Of a DNA stretch of 64,000 nt, positions 1 to 8,232 are shown piece by piece. The position numbers and the translations under genes were made by a program. The DNA comes from an uncultured bacterium. GTDB taxonomy: Bacteria; Bacillota; Clostridia; Lachnospirales; Lachnospiraceae. Location of the stretch: assembly GCA_905214955.1 (NCBI GenBank), contig CAJMON010000005.1, positions 1 to 64,000 on the forward strand. The letters are read 5' to 3'. Each line of letters opens with the position of its first letter. The first letter of the stretch is position 1. Under the pieces are notes generated by a model. That model ran no database searches. It saw only the letters and a program-made list of their open reading frames with translations, and was not told the DNA's origin.

Positions 1-42
1 TCCATGGGCAAAACAAAATAACTTGTACTGGAGGAATAGTCT

Positions 43-2133
43 ATGAAAGTTTATACAACTGACAGAATCCGTAACGTCGTAATCCTTGGGCATGGCGGAG
101 CAGGAAAGACCAGCCTTGTGGAAGCGATGGCATACCTGGGCGGAATTACCAGCCGTATGGGAAGTATTGCAGAAGGAAATACCATCAGTGATTATGATAA
201 AGAAGAGATCAAAAGAAAGTTTTCAATCAGTACCAGCCTGGTTCCTATTATTTGGGGCGATATCAAAGTAAATGTGCTGGACACTCCGGGATATTTTGAT
301 TTTGTAGGTGAAGCAGAAGAAGCAGCATCTGCAGCCGATGCAGCCATCATCGTAGTTTCAGGTAAGAACGGCGTAGAAGTGGGTACTCAGAAAGCATGGG
401 AGCTGTGTGAAAAATATCAGCTGCCCCGTATGATCTACGTATCCGATATGGATGTGGACAACGCCAGCTTCCGTAAAGTCGTAGAAGACCTGACAGAGCT
501 GTACGGAAAGAAGATCGCGCCGATCCATCTGCCGATCCGTGAAAACGAAGAGTTCGTAGGATATGCCAACATCGTAAAACAGGAAGGAAGACGCTGGACC
601 GGAAAGGGCCAGAAAGTAGAGTGCGAGATTCCGGACTATTGCATGGAATATCTGGAGAAATACAGAGAGATCCTTCTGGAATCCGTTGCAGAGACCAGTG
701 AAGAGTTCATGGACCGCTATTTTGGCGGAGAAGAGTTCTCTGTTCCGGAGATTCTCATGGCACTGACTGCAAACGTAGCAGACGGCAGCATGGTTCCGGT
801 AACTTTAGGCGCCAGCGTTCAGTTAAAGGGCGCAGCCAATCTGTTAGACGACATTGTGCAGTATTTCCCAAGCCCGGACAAGAGAAAGAAAGCCGGTATT
901 GATACCAAGACCAATGCAGTTTTTGAAGCCGATTATGATTTCGCAAAAGCAAAATCCGCACAGATCTTCAAGACCATTGTAGACCCCTTTATTGGAAAAT
1001 ATTCTCTGATCAAGGTGTGCTCCGGTGTTATTAAGAACGATGACAGCCTTTACAACATCAACAAAGACGTGGAAGAGCGCTTAAGCAAACTGTATGTATT
1101 TGAGGGAAGCAGACCCGTAGAAGTTCCAGAACTTCACGCAGGCGACATCGGTGCTATCGGCAAATTAAGTCATGCACGTACTGGTGACAGTCTTTCTGTA
1201 AAGACCCATCCGATTCAGTATGCAAAGCTGGATATTTCTGTTCCGTATACATATAAGAAATATACCGCAAAGAACAAAGGTGAAGAAGACAAGGTTGCAC
1301 AGGCTCTGCAGAAGATGTCCCATGAAGATCTGACCATGAAGATTGTCAATGATGCAGAAAACCGTCAGACACTGCTGTACGGTATGGGTGACCAGCATCT
1401 GGAGATCATTCAGAGCAAGCTTCTTGCAAAATATAAAGTAGAAATCGTTCTGGAGAAACCCCAGGTGGCATTCCGTGAGACCATCCGTAAGAAATCCGAT
1501 GTGGAAGCCAAATATAAGAAACAGTCTGGCGGACATGGCCAGTATGGCCACGTAAAGATGCGCTTCGAGCCGTCTGGTGATCTGGAGAAACCTTATGTAT
1601 TTGAGCAGGAAGTGGTAGGAGGAGCTGTTCCGAAGAACTACTTCCCGGCAGTAGAAAAGGGTGTTCAGGAATCCGTCCTGAAAGGTCCTCTGGCAGCTTA
1701 CCCGGTAGTGGGTGTGAAGGCCATTCTGTATGATGGATCTTACCATCCGGTAGACTCCTCTGAAATGGCATTCAAGACCGCAGCCATTCAGGCATTTAAG
1801 AAAGGTTTTATGGAAGCTTCTCCGGTACTGTTAGAGCCGATTTCTTCTCTGAAGGTAAAAGTGGCTGATAAGTACACCGGAGATGTGATGGGCGATCTGA
1901 ACAAGCGCCGCGGCCGTGTGCTTGGCATGAACCCGGATCACAAGGGCAACCAGATCATTGAAGCAGACATCCCAACAATGGAGCTGTATGGATATTCTAC
2001 CACCCTTCGTTCCATGACCGGCGGAAGCGGAGAATTCTCCTATGAATTTGCAAGATATGAGCAGGCACCGTCCGACATCCAGGAAAAACAGGTTCAGGAG
2101 AGAGCCAGCAAAGTAAATACTAACGAAGATTAA
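43..2133 (+). CDS. EF-G-like translation factor GTPase (FusA2 type)
   Basis: A 696-residue protein with the full EF-G layout: GTPase domain, domain II, and C-terminal domains III-V including a GHGQYGHV stretch typical of domain IV. The P-loop GHGGAGKT lies at residues 16-23 and the G3 motif DTPGY at 80-84. The G4 position, normally NKMD, reads SDMD at 134-137, so guanine recognition is not canonical; this marks the divergent EF-G paralogue group rather than the housekeeping FusA. The start is set by a TGGAGGA ribosome site at 30-36. Members of this group are usually annotated as elongation factor G, but their role in translocation, recycling or ribosome rescue is not known from sequence. It seems to be a single-gene unit ending at the hairpin that follows. 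Confidence 0.9.
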   Translation: MKVYTTDRIRNVVILGHGGAGKTSLVEAMAYLGGITSRMGSIAEGNTISDYDKEEIKRKFSISTSLVPIIWGDIKVNVLDTPGYFDFVGEAEEAASAADAAIIVVSGKNGVEVGTQKAWELCEKYQLPRMIYVSDMDVDNASFRKVVEDLTELYGKKIAPIHLPIRENEEFVGYANIVKQEGRRWTGKGQKVECEIPDYCMEYLEKYREILLESVAETSEEFMDRYFGGEEFSVPEILMALTANVADGSMVPVTLGASVQLKGAANLLDDIVQYFPSPDKRKKAGIDTKTNAVFEADYDFAKAKSAQIFKTIVDPFIGKYSLIKVCSGVIKNDDSLYNINKDVEERLSKLYVFEGSRPVEVPELHAGDIGAIGKLSHARTGDSLSVKTHPIQYAKLDISVPYTYKKYTAKNKGEEDKVAQALQKMSHEDLTMKIVNDAENRQTLLYGMGDQHLEIIQSKLLAKYKVEIVLEKPQVAFRETIRKKSDVEAKYKKQSGGHGQYGHVKMRFEPSGDLEKPYVFEQEVVGGAVPKNYFPAVEKGVQESVLKGPLAAYPVVGVKAILYDGSYHPVDSSEMAFKTAAIQAFKKGFMEASPVLLEPISSLKVKVADKYTGDVMGDLNKRRGRVLGMNPDHKGNQIIEADIPTMELYGYSTTLRSMTGGSGEFSYEFARYEQAPSDIQEKQVQERASKVNTNED

Positions 2134-2155
2134 CAAGATAGAAAAATATGATTTT

Positions 2156-2181
2156 AAGGGTCTGGCTAAAGCTAGGCCCTT
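2156..2181 (+). terminator. Hairpin terminator after the EF-G-like gene
   Basis: AAGGGTCTGGCT (2156-2167) pairs with AGCTAGGCCCTT (2170-2181) with two G-T wobbles and a tiny loop. Only a short T tract follows, so termination may be incomplete and the next gene may be partly read through. Confidence 0.5.
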
Positions 2182-2206
2182 TCGTATGGTGATGATAGGG
2201 GATCTT

Positions 2207-2854
2207 ATGGAACGTCATACCTTTGCAATGGAAATCAAAGAACAACAGGTGGGAGATTACCGGAAAAGACTTGGCATGATCTGGCAGGAGCTGACCGGTT
2301 TTCTGGATCAGAACCAGATTTCGAATTTCAGCATCTGGAGCTGCGGAAGGCTGGTGTTCGGGTACTGTGAGACGGAAGAAAAAAGCAGTCTCTGGCAGGA
2401 ACAGCAGAAGAAGATTCAGGCGCTGGTCAAAAAGATGGGCGATTCGTTTTCCTGGATTTCCGTGCCTGGAAAGCCTATGCGCCTGATGTATGAAAATATA
2501 GGAAGTGTAAGGAAGAATAAAGAGCTGATCCGCCACCGTGTTTTTATGACAAAACTAAAATCTGGCTGCGAGGAGATCTACAAAGCGCGTCACGATGCAC
2601 TTATGGTTGAGAAAAATGGAAAAATGGAACCAGGACCGGACAGCAATTTTACAATCTGGAGTGCTGGAGGCTATATTTTCGGTTACGATGAGATTGACAC
2701 TACCATGGAAAAAGAAGAGACAGACGAAGAAAAACAGGCATCTGCTGCCTGGGAAAGGCGTCAGCTGGAGATTATGGAATGGATTACCAACGACGTGGAC
2801 GGACTGACAGGAGAACACCACCCTCCCTGTGTGCGCCTAGGATGGCATCAATAA
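2207..2854 (+). CDS. Tandem L-rhamnose mutarotase-like protein
   Basis: 215 residues that read as two copies of the small dimeric alpha/beta-barrel fold of L-rhamnose mutarotase (RhaM, about 104 residues). The first copy opens with ERHTFAMEIK and has IWQEL and NFSIWS; the second has VFMTKLK, ARHDAL and NFTIWSAGGYIFGY. In RhaM a histidine after the RR pair is catalytic. Here the N-terminal copy has KRLG, so that His is lost, while the C-terminal copy keeps ARHD. The third in-frame ATG (2207) is chosen because AGGG lies 6-9 bases before it; ATGs at 2186 and 2192 have no ribosome site. No rhamnose genes are nearby, so the substrate is unknown. Confidence 0.65.
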   Translation: MERHTFAMEIKEQQVGDYRKRLGMIWQELTGFLDQNQISNFSIWSCGRLVFGYCETEEKSSLWQEQQKKIQALVKKMGDSFSWISVPGKPMRLMYENIGSVRKNKELIRHRVFMTKLKSGCEEIYKARHDALMVEKNGKMEPGPDSNFTIWSAGGYIFGYDEIDTTMEKEETDEEKQASAAWERRQLEIMEWITNDVDGLTGEHHPPCVRLGWHQ

Positions 2855-2880
2855 AAACGTGTTTCGAGAACAGACTGAAA

Positions 2881-2921
2881 AAATCCCGCATTCCTGTAAA
2901 AATTCCAGAGTGCGGGATTTT
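2881..2921. terminator. Bidirectional terminator between convergent genes
   Basis: AAATCCCGCA (2881-2890) is the exact inverse of TGCGGGATTT (2911-2920), with A-rich sequence on one side and T-rich on the other. It can stop both the mutarotase-like gene and the lipoprotein gene facing it. Confidence 0.8.
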
Positions 2922-2983
2922 CTTGCTGCGGCAGAATGGGAGTACAGATGAGACGATCACTGCCACGGCTGTTTACTGCAATG

Positions 2984-4198
2984 TCAGGTAGAGGATTCAG
3001 AAACGGACTCTGTTTCGGATGCAGTTTCGGTTTCAGTCTCAGATTCACTGTCTAAGGGCAGTTCCACGTCGGAGAGCACTTCCGTATCGGCGGTTTCTAA
3101 GTCCAGAACCAGCTCGTCCTCGGTGTCTTCTTCGGAAAAGTCTTCGTAATCTTCATCACTGCCATAGAGCTGTGCGTAATAGTCATCTTCGGAGATTTCG
3201 GTAATGGAAGCATTGTCCAGAAGGAAATCCTGGACTTTGGACTGGAGAAGCTCTTCCATTGTAGAATCCTTGGAATAATCGGATTCAAAATCTTCCACGG
3301 ATTCATAGCCATAGTCTTCGTAAATGCTGTTGACGTAGTCGTTGTATTCGTCATCGGTGACTTTCAGCTTTTCCTTTTCTGCAATGGCAGTGACCACCAT
3401 CTGCTCGTAAACCATCTGTTCCACGGCCTCTTTGGTCTCATCATCGTCCAGTGCCAGGTCTTCCGGGTCCATGCCGAAGATCTCTGCATACATGGCATTC
3501 ATGTCATCGTATTCCTGCTTGCAGGCATCATAAAGCTCCTGGGGATATCCTTTAAAGGTGGCATTGGCAACGGCAGCAGTGAGGGCATCGGAGCCTGCCA
3601 GATAGCGGTTGTTTTCTTCCGCCTGGGATAAAAGGGTGGCCTTTAAGTCTGCCTCGTAATCGGCAGTGGTGGTAAAATCAGAGATACTGGCCACAAATTC
3701 ATCATTGTATTCCGGGAGAATTTCCTGAGAAATGGAGTTTACGGTCACAGAAAAGACAGCTTCTTTCCCAGCCAGGTCTTCACTGTAATCCTCCGGAAAT
3801 GTGACAGGGATCTCTTTGGTTTCACCGGTCTTCATGCCTACAATGCCTTCTTCCAGCTCGTCAATGAAGTAGCCTTCTCCAAGCTCCAAATCATAGTCTG
3901 TAGCAGAGCCGCCGTCAAATTCGGTGCCGTCAATGGTGCCGGTAAAGTCAATGTTCACCACATCGCCGTTTTCACAGGCCCGGTCTGTAATGGGGTCGTA
4001 CTCAGCATGTTCCTGAATCGCGGAGTCGATCTCATCCTGGAGAGTATCGTCGGAAACTTCAGAACGAATCAGGTTGACAGAGAGCCCTTTGTACTCTCCA
4101 AGGGTGACATATTTTCCATAAGTTCCAGAAGAACCGCAGCTGGTGAGAAGAAGTGCTGCAGCAGCAGTAGCGAGAAATGGGGAAATGCGTTTTTCCAT
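2984..4198 (-). CDS. Trigger-factor-like FKBP-type prolyl isomerase lipoprotein
   Basis: 404 residues. The N-terminus is a lipoprotein signal with a lipobox LLTSC (Cys at residue 21), so the protein should be anchored on the outer face of the membrane. It then follows trigger factor order without the ribosome-binding domain: an FKBP-like domain (NGDVVNIDFTGTIDG, then FIDELEEGIVGMKTGETKEIPVTFPEDY) and a long helical, acidic chaperone-like C-domain. The tail is a Ser/Thr/Glu repeat. The likely role is extracytoplasmic folding, a job PrsA does in Bacilli, but this is inferred from architecture. The ATG has AAAGGA upstream on the minus strand. The gene is monocistronic and divergent from the SCIFF operon. 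Confidence 0.85.
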   Translation of the reverse strand: MEKRISPFLATAAAALLLTSCGSSGTYGKYVTLGEYKGLSVNLIRSEVSDDTLQDEIDSAIQEHAEYDPITDRACENGDVVNIDFTGTIDGTEFDGGSATDYDLELGEGYFIDELEEGIVGMKTGETKEIPVTFPEDYSEDLAGKEAVFSVTVNSISQEILPEYNDEFVASISDFTTTADYEADLKATLLSQAEENNRYLAGSDALTAAVANATFKGYPQELYDACKQEYDDMNAMYAEIFGMDPEDLALDDDETKEAVEQMVYEQMVVTAIAEKEKLKVTDDEYNDYVNSIYEDYGYESVEDFESDYSKDSTMEELLQSKVQDFLLDNASITEISEDDYYAQLYGSDEDYEDFSEEDTEDELVLDLETADTEVLSDVELPLDSESETETETASETESVSESST

Positions 4199-4236
4199 AA
4201 GTCGGATTCCTTTCTTTTTCAGATTAAAGTTGTATT

Positions 4237-4255
4237 ATTATACCACGAAATCGTG
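4237..4255 (-). promoter_or_regulatory. Promoter of the lipoprotein gene with an overlapping dyad
   Basis: On the minus strand a TATAAT (4237-4242) preceded by TGG gives an extended -10. Just upstream, CACGAAATCGTG (4244-4255) is a perfect dyad inside the spacer and could be an operator. No good -35 is seen. Confidence 0.5.
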
Positions 4256-4299
4256 AAGAATGTGTGAGAAAACGAAAAAAGATGATCGAAAAAAAGTGC

Positions 4300-4328
4300 T
4301 TTTAAAATAAGTATACCTATGCTATAAT
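4300..4328 (+). promoter_or_regulatory. Extended -10 promoter of the SCIFF operon
   Basis: TATAAT at 4323-4328 is preceded by TGC (4320-4322), an extended -10. The hexamer 17 bp upstream (TTTTAA) is a poor -35, as is common with extended -10 promoters. Transcription should begin near 4335, a short leader before the peptide gene. Confidence 0.65.
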
Positions 4329-4368
4329 TAACAAAGTGAACAAAAAATGGAATAAGGAGGCAAAAACA

Positions 4369-4512
4369 ATGAAGCATATCAAAACCCTGAATGCACAGAC
4401 TCTTCAGAATACTCTGAAAAAGGGCGGATGCGGCGAGTGCCAGACTTCCTGTCAGTCAGCTTGCAAGACTTCCTGTACAGTAGGAAACCAGACCTGCGAG
4501 CACAGCAAATAA
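4369..4512 (+). CDS. scfA: SCIFF ranthipeptide precursor (six Cys in forty-five)
   Basis: A 47-residue peptide too short for ordinary gene calling. It begins MKHIKTLNAQ and has six cysteines at residues 21, 24, 28, 32, 36 and 43, with Thr/Ser between them (QTSC, KTSC, NQTC). This is the SCIFF family: nearly universal in Clostridia and matured by a dedicated radical SAM enzyme that joins Cys sulfur to a neighbouring residue, giving thioether links (a ranthipeptide). AAGGAGG at 4354-4360 sits 8 bases before the ATG, a very strong ribosome site. The maturase gene follows 93 bases later. The family is thought to act in signalling or quorum-type control, but its role here is unknown. Confidence 0.95.
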   Translation: MKHIKTLNAQTLQNTLKKGGCGECQTSCQSACKTSCTVGNQTCEHSK

Positions 4513-4579
4513 GCAGCGGCTACAGAGCTATTCAAAAAAAGGTAAGAATAAGCAGCGGACAGCTTGTTCGCTGCTTATT
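4508..4579 (+). promoter_or_regulatory. Alternative-hairpin element between SCIFF and its maturase
   Basis: AATAAGCAGCGG occurs twice, at 4508-4519 (over the SCIFF stop codon) and 4547-4558. The first 11 bases of either copy are fully complementary to CGCTGCTTATT at 4569-4579. Two exclusive hairpins are therefore possible: a short one (11-bp stem, 11-nt loop) and a long one closing over both. No T run follows, so this is not a plain terminator; it may set the ratio of peptide to maturase by attenuation or mRNA processing. Confidence 0.55.
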
Positions 4580-4605
4580 ACATGTTACAGGAAAGGGGAT
4601 TTATA

Positions 4606-5973
4606 GTGATCCATCAGTATAAAAACAACGGCTACAACATCGTACTGGACGTCAACAGCGGTGCTGTGCATGTGGTAGACGATGTGGTATATGACGTACT
4701 TCCGTATCTGGAGAAAAAAGAAACAGAAGCCACGATTCTGGAAGTATTAAACGGTTCCTATCCGGAAGCGGATATCAAAGGAGCCATTGAGGAGTGCCGG
4801 GAGCTGGAAAAAGCAGGCGTTCTCTTTACAGAGGATACCTATCAGCCGGCCATTGAGAATTTCAAAAAACGTTCCACCGTGGTAAAGGCATTGTGTCTTC
4901 ATATTGCACATGACTGCAACCTTGCCTGTCGTTACTGCTTTGCAGAAGAGGGAGAGTACCATGGACGCCGGGCTCTGATGAGCTATGAGACCGGAAAACA
5001 GGCCTTAGATTTCCTCATTGCCAATTCCGGAAACCGCCGGAATCTGGAAGTGGATTTCTTTGGCGGCGAGCCGCTGATGAACTGGAAAGTAGTGAAAGAT
5101 CTAGTTCGTTACGGCCGTGAGCAGGAAAAGATCCATGATAAGAACTTCCGCTTTACTCTGACAACCAATGGCGTGCTCTTAAATGACGAGATTATGGAGT
5201 TCTGCAACAAAGAGATGGCTAATGTGGTACTGAGTATCGACGGCAGAAAAGAAGTCAACGACAAAATGCGTCCGTTCCGGAAAGGAACCGGAAGCTACGA
5301 TCTGATCGTACCCAAATTCCAGAAATTTGCAGACAGCCGGAATCAGGAACGCTACTATGCAAGAGGTACCTTTACCCATGAAAACCTGGATTTCTCCAAC
5401 GACGTACTTCACTTGGCAGATTTAGGATTCAAACAGATTTCAGTGGAGCCAGTCGTGGCAAAGCCGGAAGAACCCTATGCATTAAGAGAAGAAGACCTTC
5501 CCAAGATCTTCGAAGAATATGACAAGCTGGCAAAGATCATGGTAGAGCGGGAGAAAAAAGGCGAAGGCTTTACTTTCTTCCATTTCATGATTGACCTGAC
5601 AGGCGGTCCCTGTGTGTACAAGCGGCTTTCCGGGTGCGGTTCCGGAACCGAGTACCTGGCTGTGACTCCTTGGGGTGACCTGTATCCCTGCCACCAGTTT
5701 GTAGGAGAAGAACAGTTCCTCATGGGAAATGTCTGGGATGGCGTAAAGAATACCGAGATTCGGGACGAGTTCAAATGCTGCAACGTCTACACCAAAGAGA
5801 AATGCCGAAACTGCTTTGCAAGATTTTACTGCAGTGGCGGCTGTGCTGCAAATGCATGGAATTTCCATGGAAACATCAACGATGCTTATGATATCGGATG
5901 CGAACTGCAGCGCAAGCGTGTGGAATGTGCAATTATGATCAAGGCAGCGCTGGCTGACCAGGAAGAATCCTGA
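4606..5973 (+). CDS. scfB: SCIFF radical SAM maturase with SPASM domain
   Basis: 455 residues. The enzyme installs thioether bonds in the SCIFF peptide using radical S-adenosylmethionine chemistry. An N-terminal peptide-binding region (IHQYKNNGYNIVL, then VVDDVVYDVLPY) is followed by the radical SAM motif CNLACRYC and FFGGEP, and by a Cys-rich SPASM/twitch region with GPC, GCGSG, YPCHQF, KCCN, KCRNCFARFYCSGGC and GCEL that should hold two extra Fe-S clusters. I set the start at GTG 4606, not at the upstream in-frame ATG 4564, because AAAGGGGA precedes it by 7 bases, the family begins (M)IHQYK, and 4564 lies inside the hairpin. Confidence 0.93.
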   Translation: MIHQYKNNGYNIVLDVNSGAVHVVDDVVYDVLPYLEKKETEATILEVLNGSYPEADIKGAIEECRELEKAGVLFTEDTYQPAIENFKKRSTVVKALCLHIAHDCNLACRYCFAEEGEYHGRRALMSYETGKQALDFLIANSGNRRNLEVDFFGGEPLMNWKVVKDLVRYGREQEKIHDKNFRFTLTTNGVLLNDEIMEFCNKEMANVVLSIDGRKEVNDKMRPFRKGTGSYDLIVPKFQKFADSRNQERYYARGTFTHENLDFSNDVLHLADLGFKQISVEPVVAKPEEPYALREEDLPKIFEEYDKLAKIMVEREKKGEGFTFFHFMIDLTGGPCVYKRLSGCGSGTEYLAVTPWGDLYPCHQFVGEEQFLMGNVWDGVKNTEIRDEFKCCNVYTKEKCRNCFARFYCSGGCAANAWNFHGNINDAYDIGCELQRKRVECAIMIKAALADQEES

Positions 5974-6010
5974 TTGGCTTTGCCCTGAAATAATAAAGGA
6001 GAGAACGATC

Positions 6011-8155
6011 ATGAAAAAGAACAAAGCGATTGCGGTTCTGGTATGCATGGCCCTGTTATTAGGGCTTTTGACCTTTACCGCAGCAGTAGGCTTTGGTCCC
6101 ACCGGAACAGGTTCAGCGAAAAATATCATTACTGGACTGGACTTGGCAGGCGGTGTGAGCATTACCTACCAGGCAGTGGGAGATGAGGCTCCTTCTGCAG
6201 AGGACATGGCAGACACCATTTACAAACTGCAGCAGCGTGTGGACGGCTACAGCACTGAGGCACAGGTTTATCAGGAAGGCGATGACCGGATCAATATTGA
6301 GATCCCGGGCGTATCAGACGCCAATCAGATTCTGGAAGAGCTTGGAAAGCCGGGGTCCCTGGAGTTTCAGCTGACAGACGGCACCGTTGTAATGGACGGT
6401 TCCATGATTGAGTCTGCAGAGGCAGCAGCTACACAGAACCAGATGAAAAACACCGAGTATGTGGTAGAACTGGTTCTCACAGATGAGGGAAAGGAAGCTT
6501 TTGCAGAAGCGACCAAGAACAACGTCGGAAAACAGATCCTCATCGTGTATGATGGAGAAACCATCAGTGCACCGACTGTAAACGAAGCTATTACCGATGG
6601 AAAAGCACAGATTTCAGGTATGAGAGACATGGAAGAGGCAAGAAACCTGGCATCTTCCATCCGAATCGGTTCTCTGTCTGTAGAGCTGGAAGAGATCCGT
6701 TCCAACGTAGTAGGCGCACAGCTGGGTGAGGAAGCCATTTCCACCAGCCTGATTGCCGGAGCGGTTGGTCTTGTACTGGTAATCCTGTTTATGGCAGTGG
6801 TATATCGGGTGCCGGGACTGGTTGCAGGATTTTCTCTGCTGATGTATACCGCACTGATGCTGGTATCCTTAAATGCCTTTGACATCACCCTGACACTTCC
6901 CGGTATTGCAGGTATCATCCTTGGTATTGGTATGGCAGTGGATGCAAATGTTATCATTTATGCACGTATCCAGGAGGAGATCGCTTCCGGCATGAGCGTT
7001 AAAGGCGCCATCAAGAGCGGTTTCCAGAAAGCCTTGTCCGCCATCGTGGACGGCAACGTCACCACTCTGATCGCAGCATTCGTTTTGGCTATGATGGGCA
7101 CCGGAAGTGTGAAAGGGTTCGCATATACCCTGGCAATGGGTATTGTGATCTCCATGTTTACCGCCCTGGTGATCTCCCGTCTGGTGGTAAATGCACTGTA
7201 TACCCTGGGTGTACAGGATCTCAAATTCTTCGGAAAAGCCAAAGAGCGCAAAGCCATCGACTTTGTTGGAAAGAAAAAGATCTTCTTTGTGATTTCCATT
7301 GTACTTGTGATCTCCGGACCGGTTGCTATGACAGTGTTCCACGGTACCAGCGGAAAGGCATTAAACTACAGCCTTGAGTTTATGGGCGGTACTTCCACCA
7401 ATGTAACCTTTAATGAGGATCTTTCCATTGCAGATATTGATGCAGAAGTCAAACCGGTAGTTCAGAGTATTACCGGAGACGCAGATATTCAGACACAGAA
7501 AGTAACCGGAACCAATCAGGTCATCATCAAGACCAGAGCTCTGGACCTGGATGAGAGAAATGCACTGAATGAAGCACTGGTAGAAAAATTTAATGTGGAT
7601 GAGAGCCTGATTTCTGCAGAAAGCATTTCTTCTACCGTTTCCGGTGAAATGCGCAAAGATGCCATTGTTTCTGTGGTCATTGCCACCATCTGTATGCTGA
7701 TCTACATTTGGTTCCGTTTCAGCAACATTCGCTTCGCAGGAAGTGCTGTTATGGCATTGGTACATGATGTTCTGGTGGTTCTGGCATTCTATGCCATTGC
7801 CAGAGTATCCGTGGGAAATACCTTTATCGCCTGCATGTTGACCATTGTGGGATATTCCATTAATGCTACCATCGTTATTTTCGACCGTATCCGGGAGAAT
7901 TTAAAGAGCATGGGCAAAAAAGAAACCGTGGCAGATGTGGTGAACAAGAGTATTACCCAGACACTGACCAGAAGTATTTATACATCTGTGACAACCTTTA
8001 TTATGGTAGCAGTGCTGTTTATCTTAGGTGTTGCTTCCATCCGTGAGTTTGCACTGCCGCTGATGGTAGGTATCGCCTGCGGAGGATATTCTTCTGTATG
8101 CATTACCGGTCCGTTGTGGTATGTACTTCAGGGTCTGAAAAAAGACAAAAATTAA
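6011..8155 (+). CDS. secDF: Fused protein translocase SecDF
   Basis: 714 residues joining SecD and SecF in one chain, the proton-driven part of the Sec machinery that pulls exported proteins across the membrane. After an N-terminal membrane helix come GLDLAGGV, the periplasmic P1 region, and five helices with GIGMAVDANVIIYARI; the SecF half starts near residue 420 with FMGGTS and ends with VGYSINATIVIFDRIREN. Arg of the usual GLDLRGG is Ala and Asp of the usual GYSINDT is Ala, both at conserved positions. It follows the SCIFF maturase by 37 bases with its own GGAG site, an arrangement common in Clostridia, which hints at peptide export. Confidence 0.92.
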   Translation: MKKNKAIAVLVCMALLLGLLTFTAAVGFGPTGTGSAKNIITGLDLAGGVSITYQAVGDEAPSAEDMADTIYKLQQRVDGYSTEAQVYQEGDDRINIEIPGVSDANQILEELGKPGSLEFQLTDGTVVMDGSMIESAEAAATQNQMKNTEYVVELVLTDEGKEAFAEATKNNVGKQILIVYDGETISAPTVNEAITDGKAQISGMRDMEEARNLASSIRIGSLSVELEEIRSNVVGAQLGEEAISTSLIAGAVGLVLVILFMAVVYRVPGLVAGFSLLMYTALMLVSLNAFDITLTLPGIAGIILGIGMAVDANVIIYARIQEEIASGMSVKGAIKSGFQKALSAIVDGNVTTLIAAFVLAMMGTGSVKGFAYTLAMGIVISMFTALVISRLVVNALYTLGVQDLKFFGKAKERKAIDFVGKKKIFFVISIVLVISGPVAMTVFHGTSGKALNYSLEFMGGTSTNVTFNEDLSIADIDAEVKPVVQSITGDADIQTQKVTGTNQVIIKTRALDLDERNALNEALVEKFNVDESLISAESISSTVSGEMRKDAIVSVVIATICMLIYIWFRFSNIRFAGSAVMALVHDVLVVLAFYAIARVSVGNTFIACMLTIVGYSINATIVIFDRIRENLKSMGKKETVADVVNKSITQTLTRSIYTSVTTFIMVAVLFILGVASIREFALPLMVGIACGGYSSVCITGPLWYVLQGLKKDKN

Positions 8156-8173
8156 ACATATACAAAGAGCCAG

Positions 8174-8210
8174 AGAGAAGAGGCTGTCCTGCGGGGCAGC
8201 TTTTCTCTTT
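8174..8210 (+). terminator. Weak attenuator-like hairpin before recJ
   Basis: AGAGAAGAGGCTG (8174-8186) pairs with CAGCTTTTCTCT (8197-8208) with one bulge. The T-rich arm is part of the stem, so it may slow rather than stop transcription from secDF into recJ. Confidence 0.35.
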
Positions 8211-8232
8211 CTGAAGAAGAAAGGAAGAAACC

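Noticed and set aside
4564..4605. ATG 4564 start of the SCIFF maturase
   Set aside because: Lies within the 4547-4579 hairpin and has no ribosome site; GTG 4606 fits the family start and a purine-rich site.
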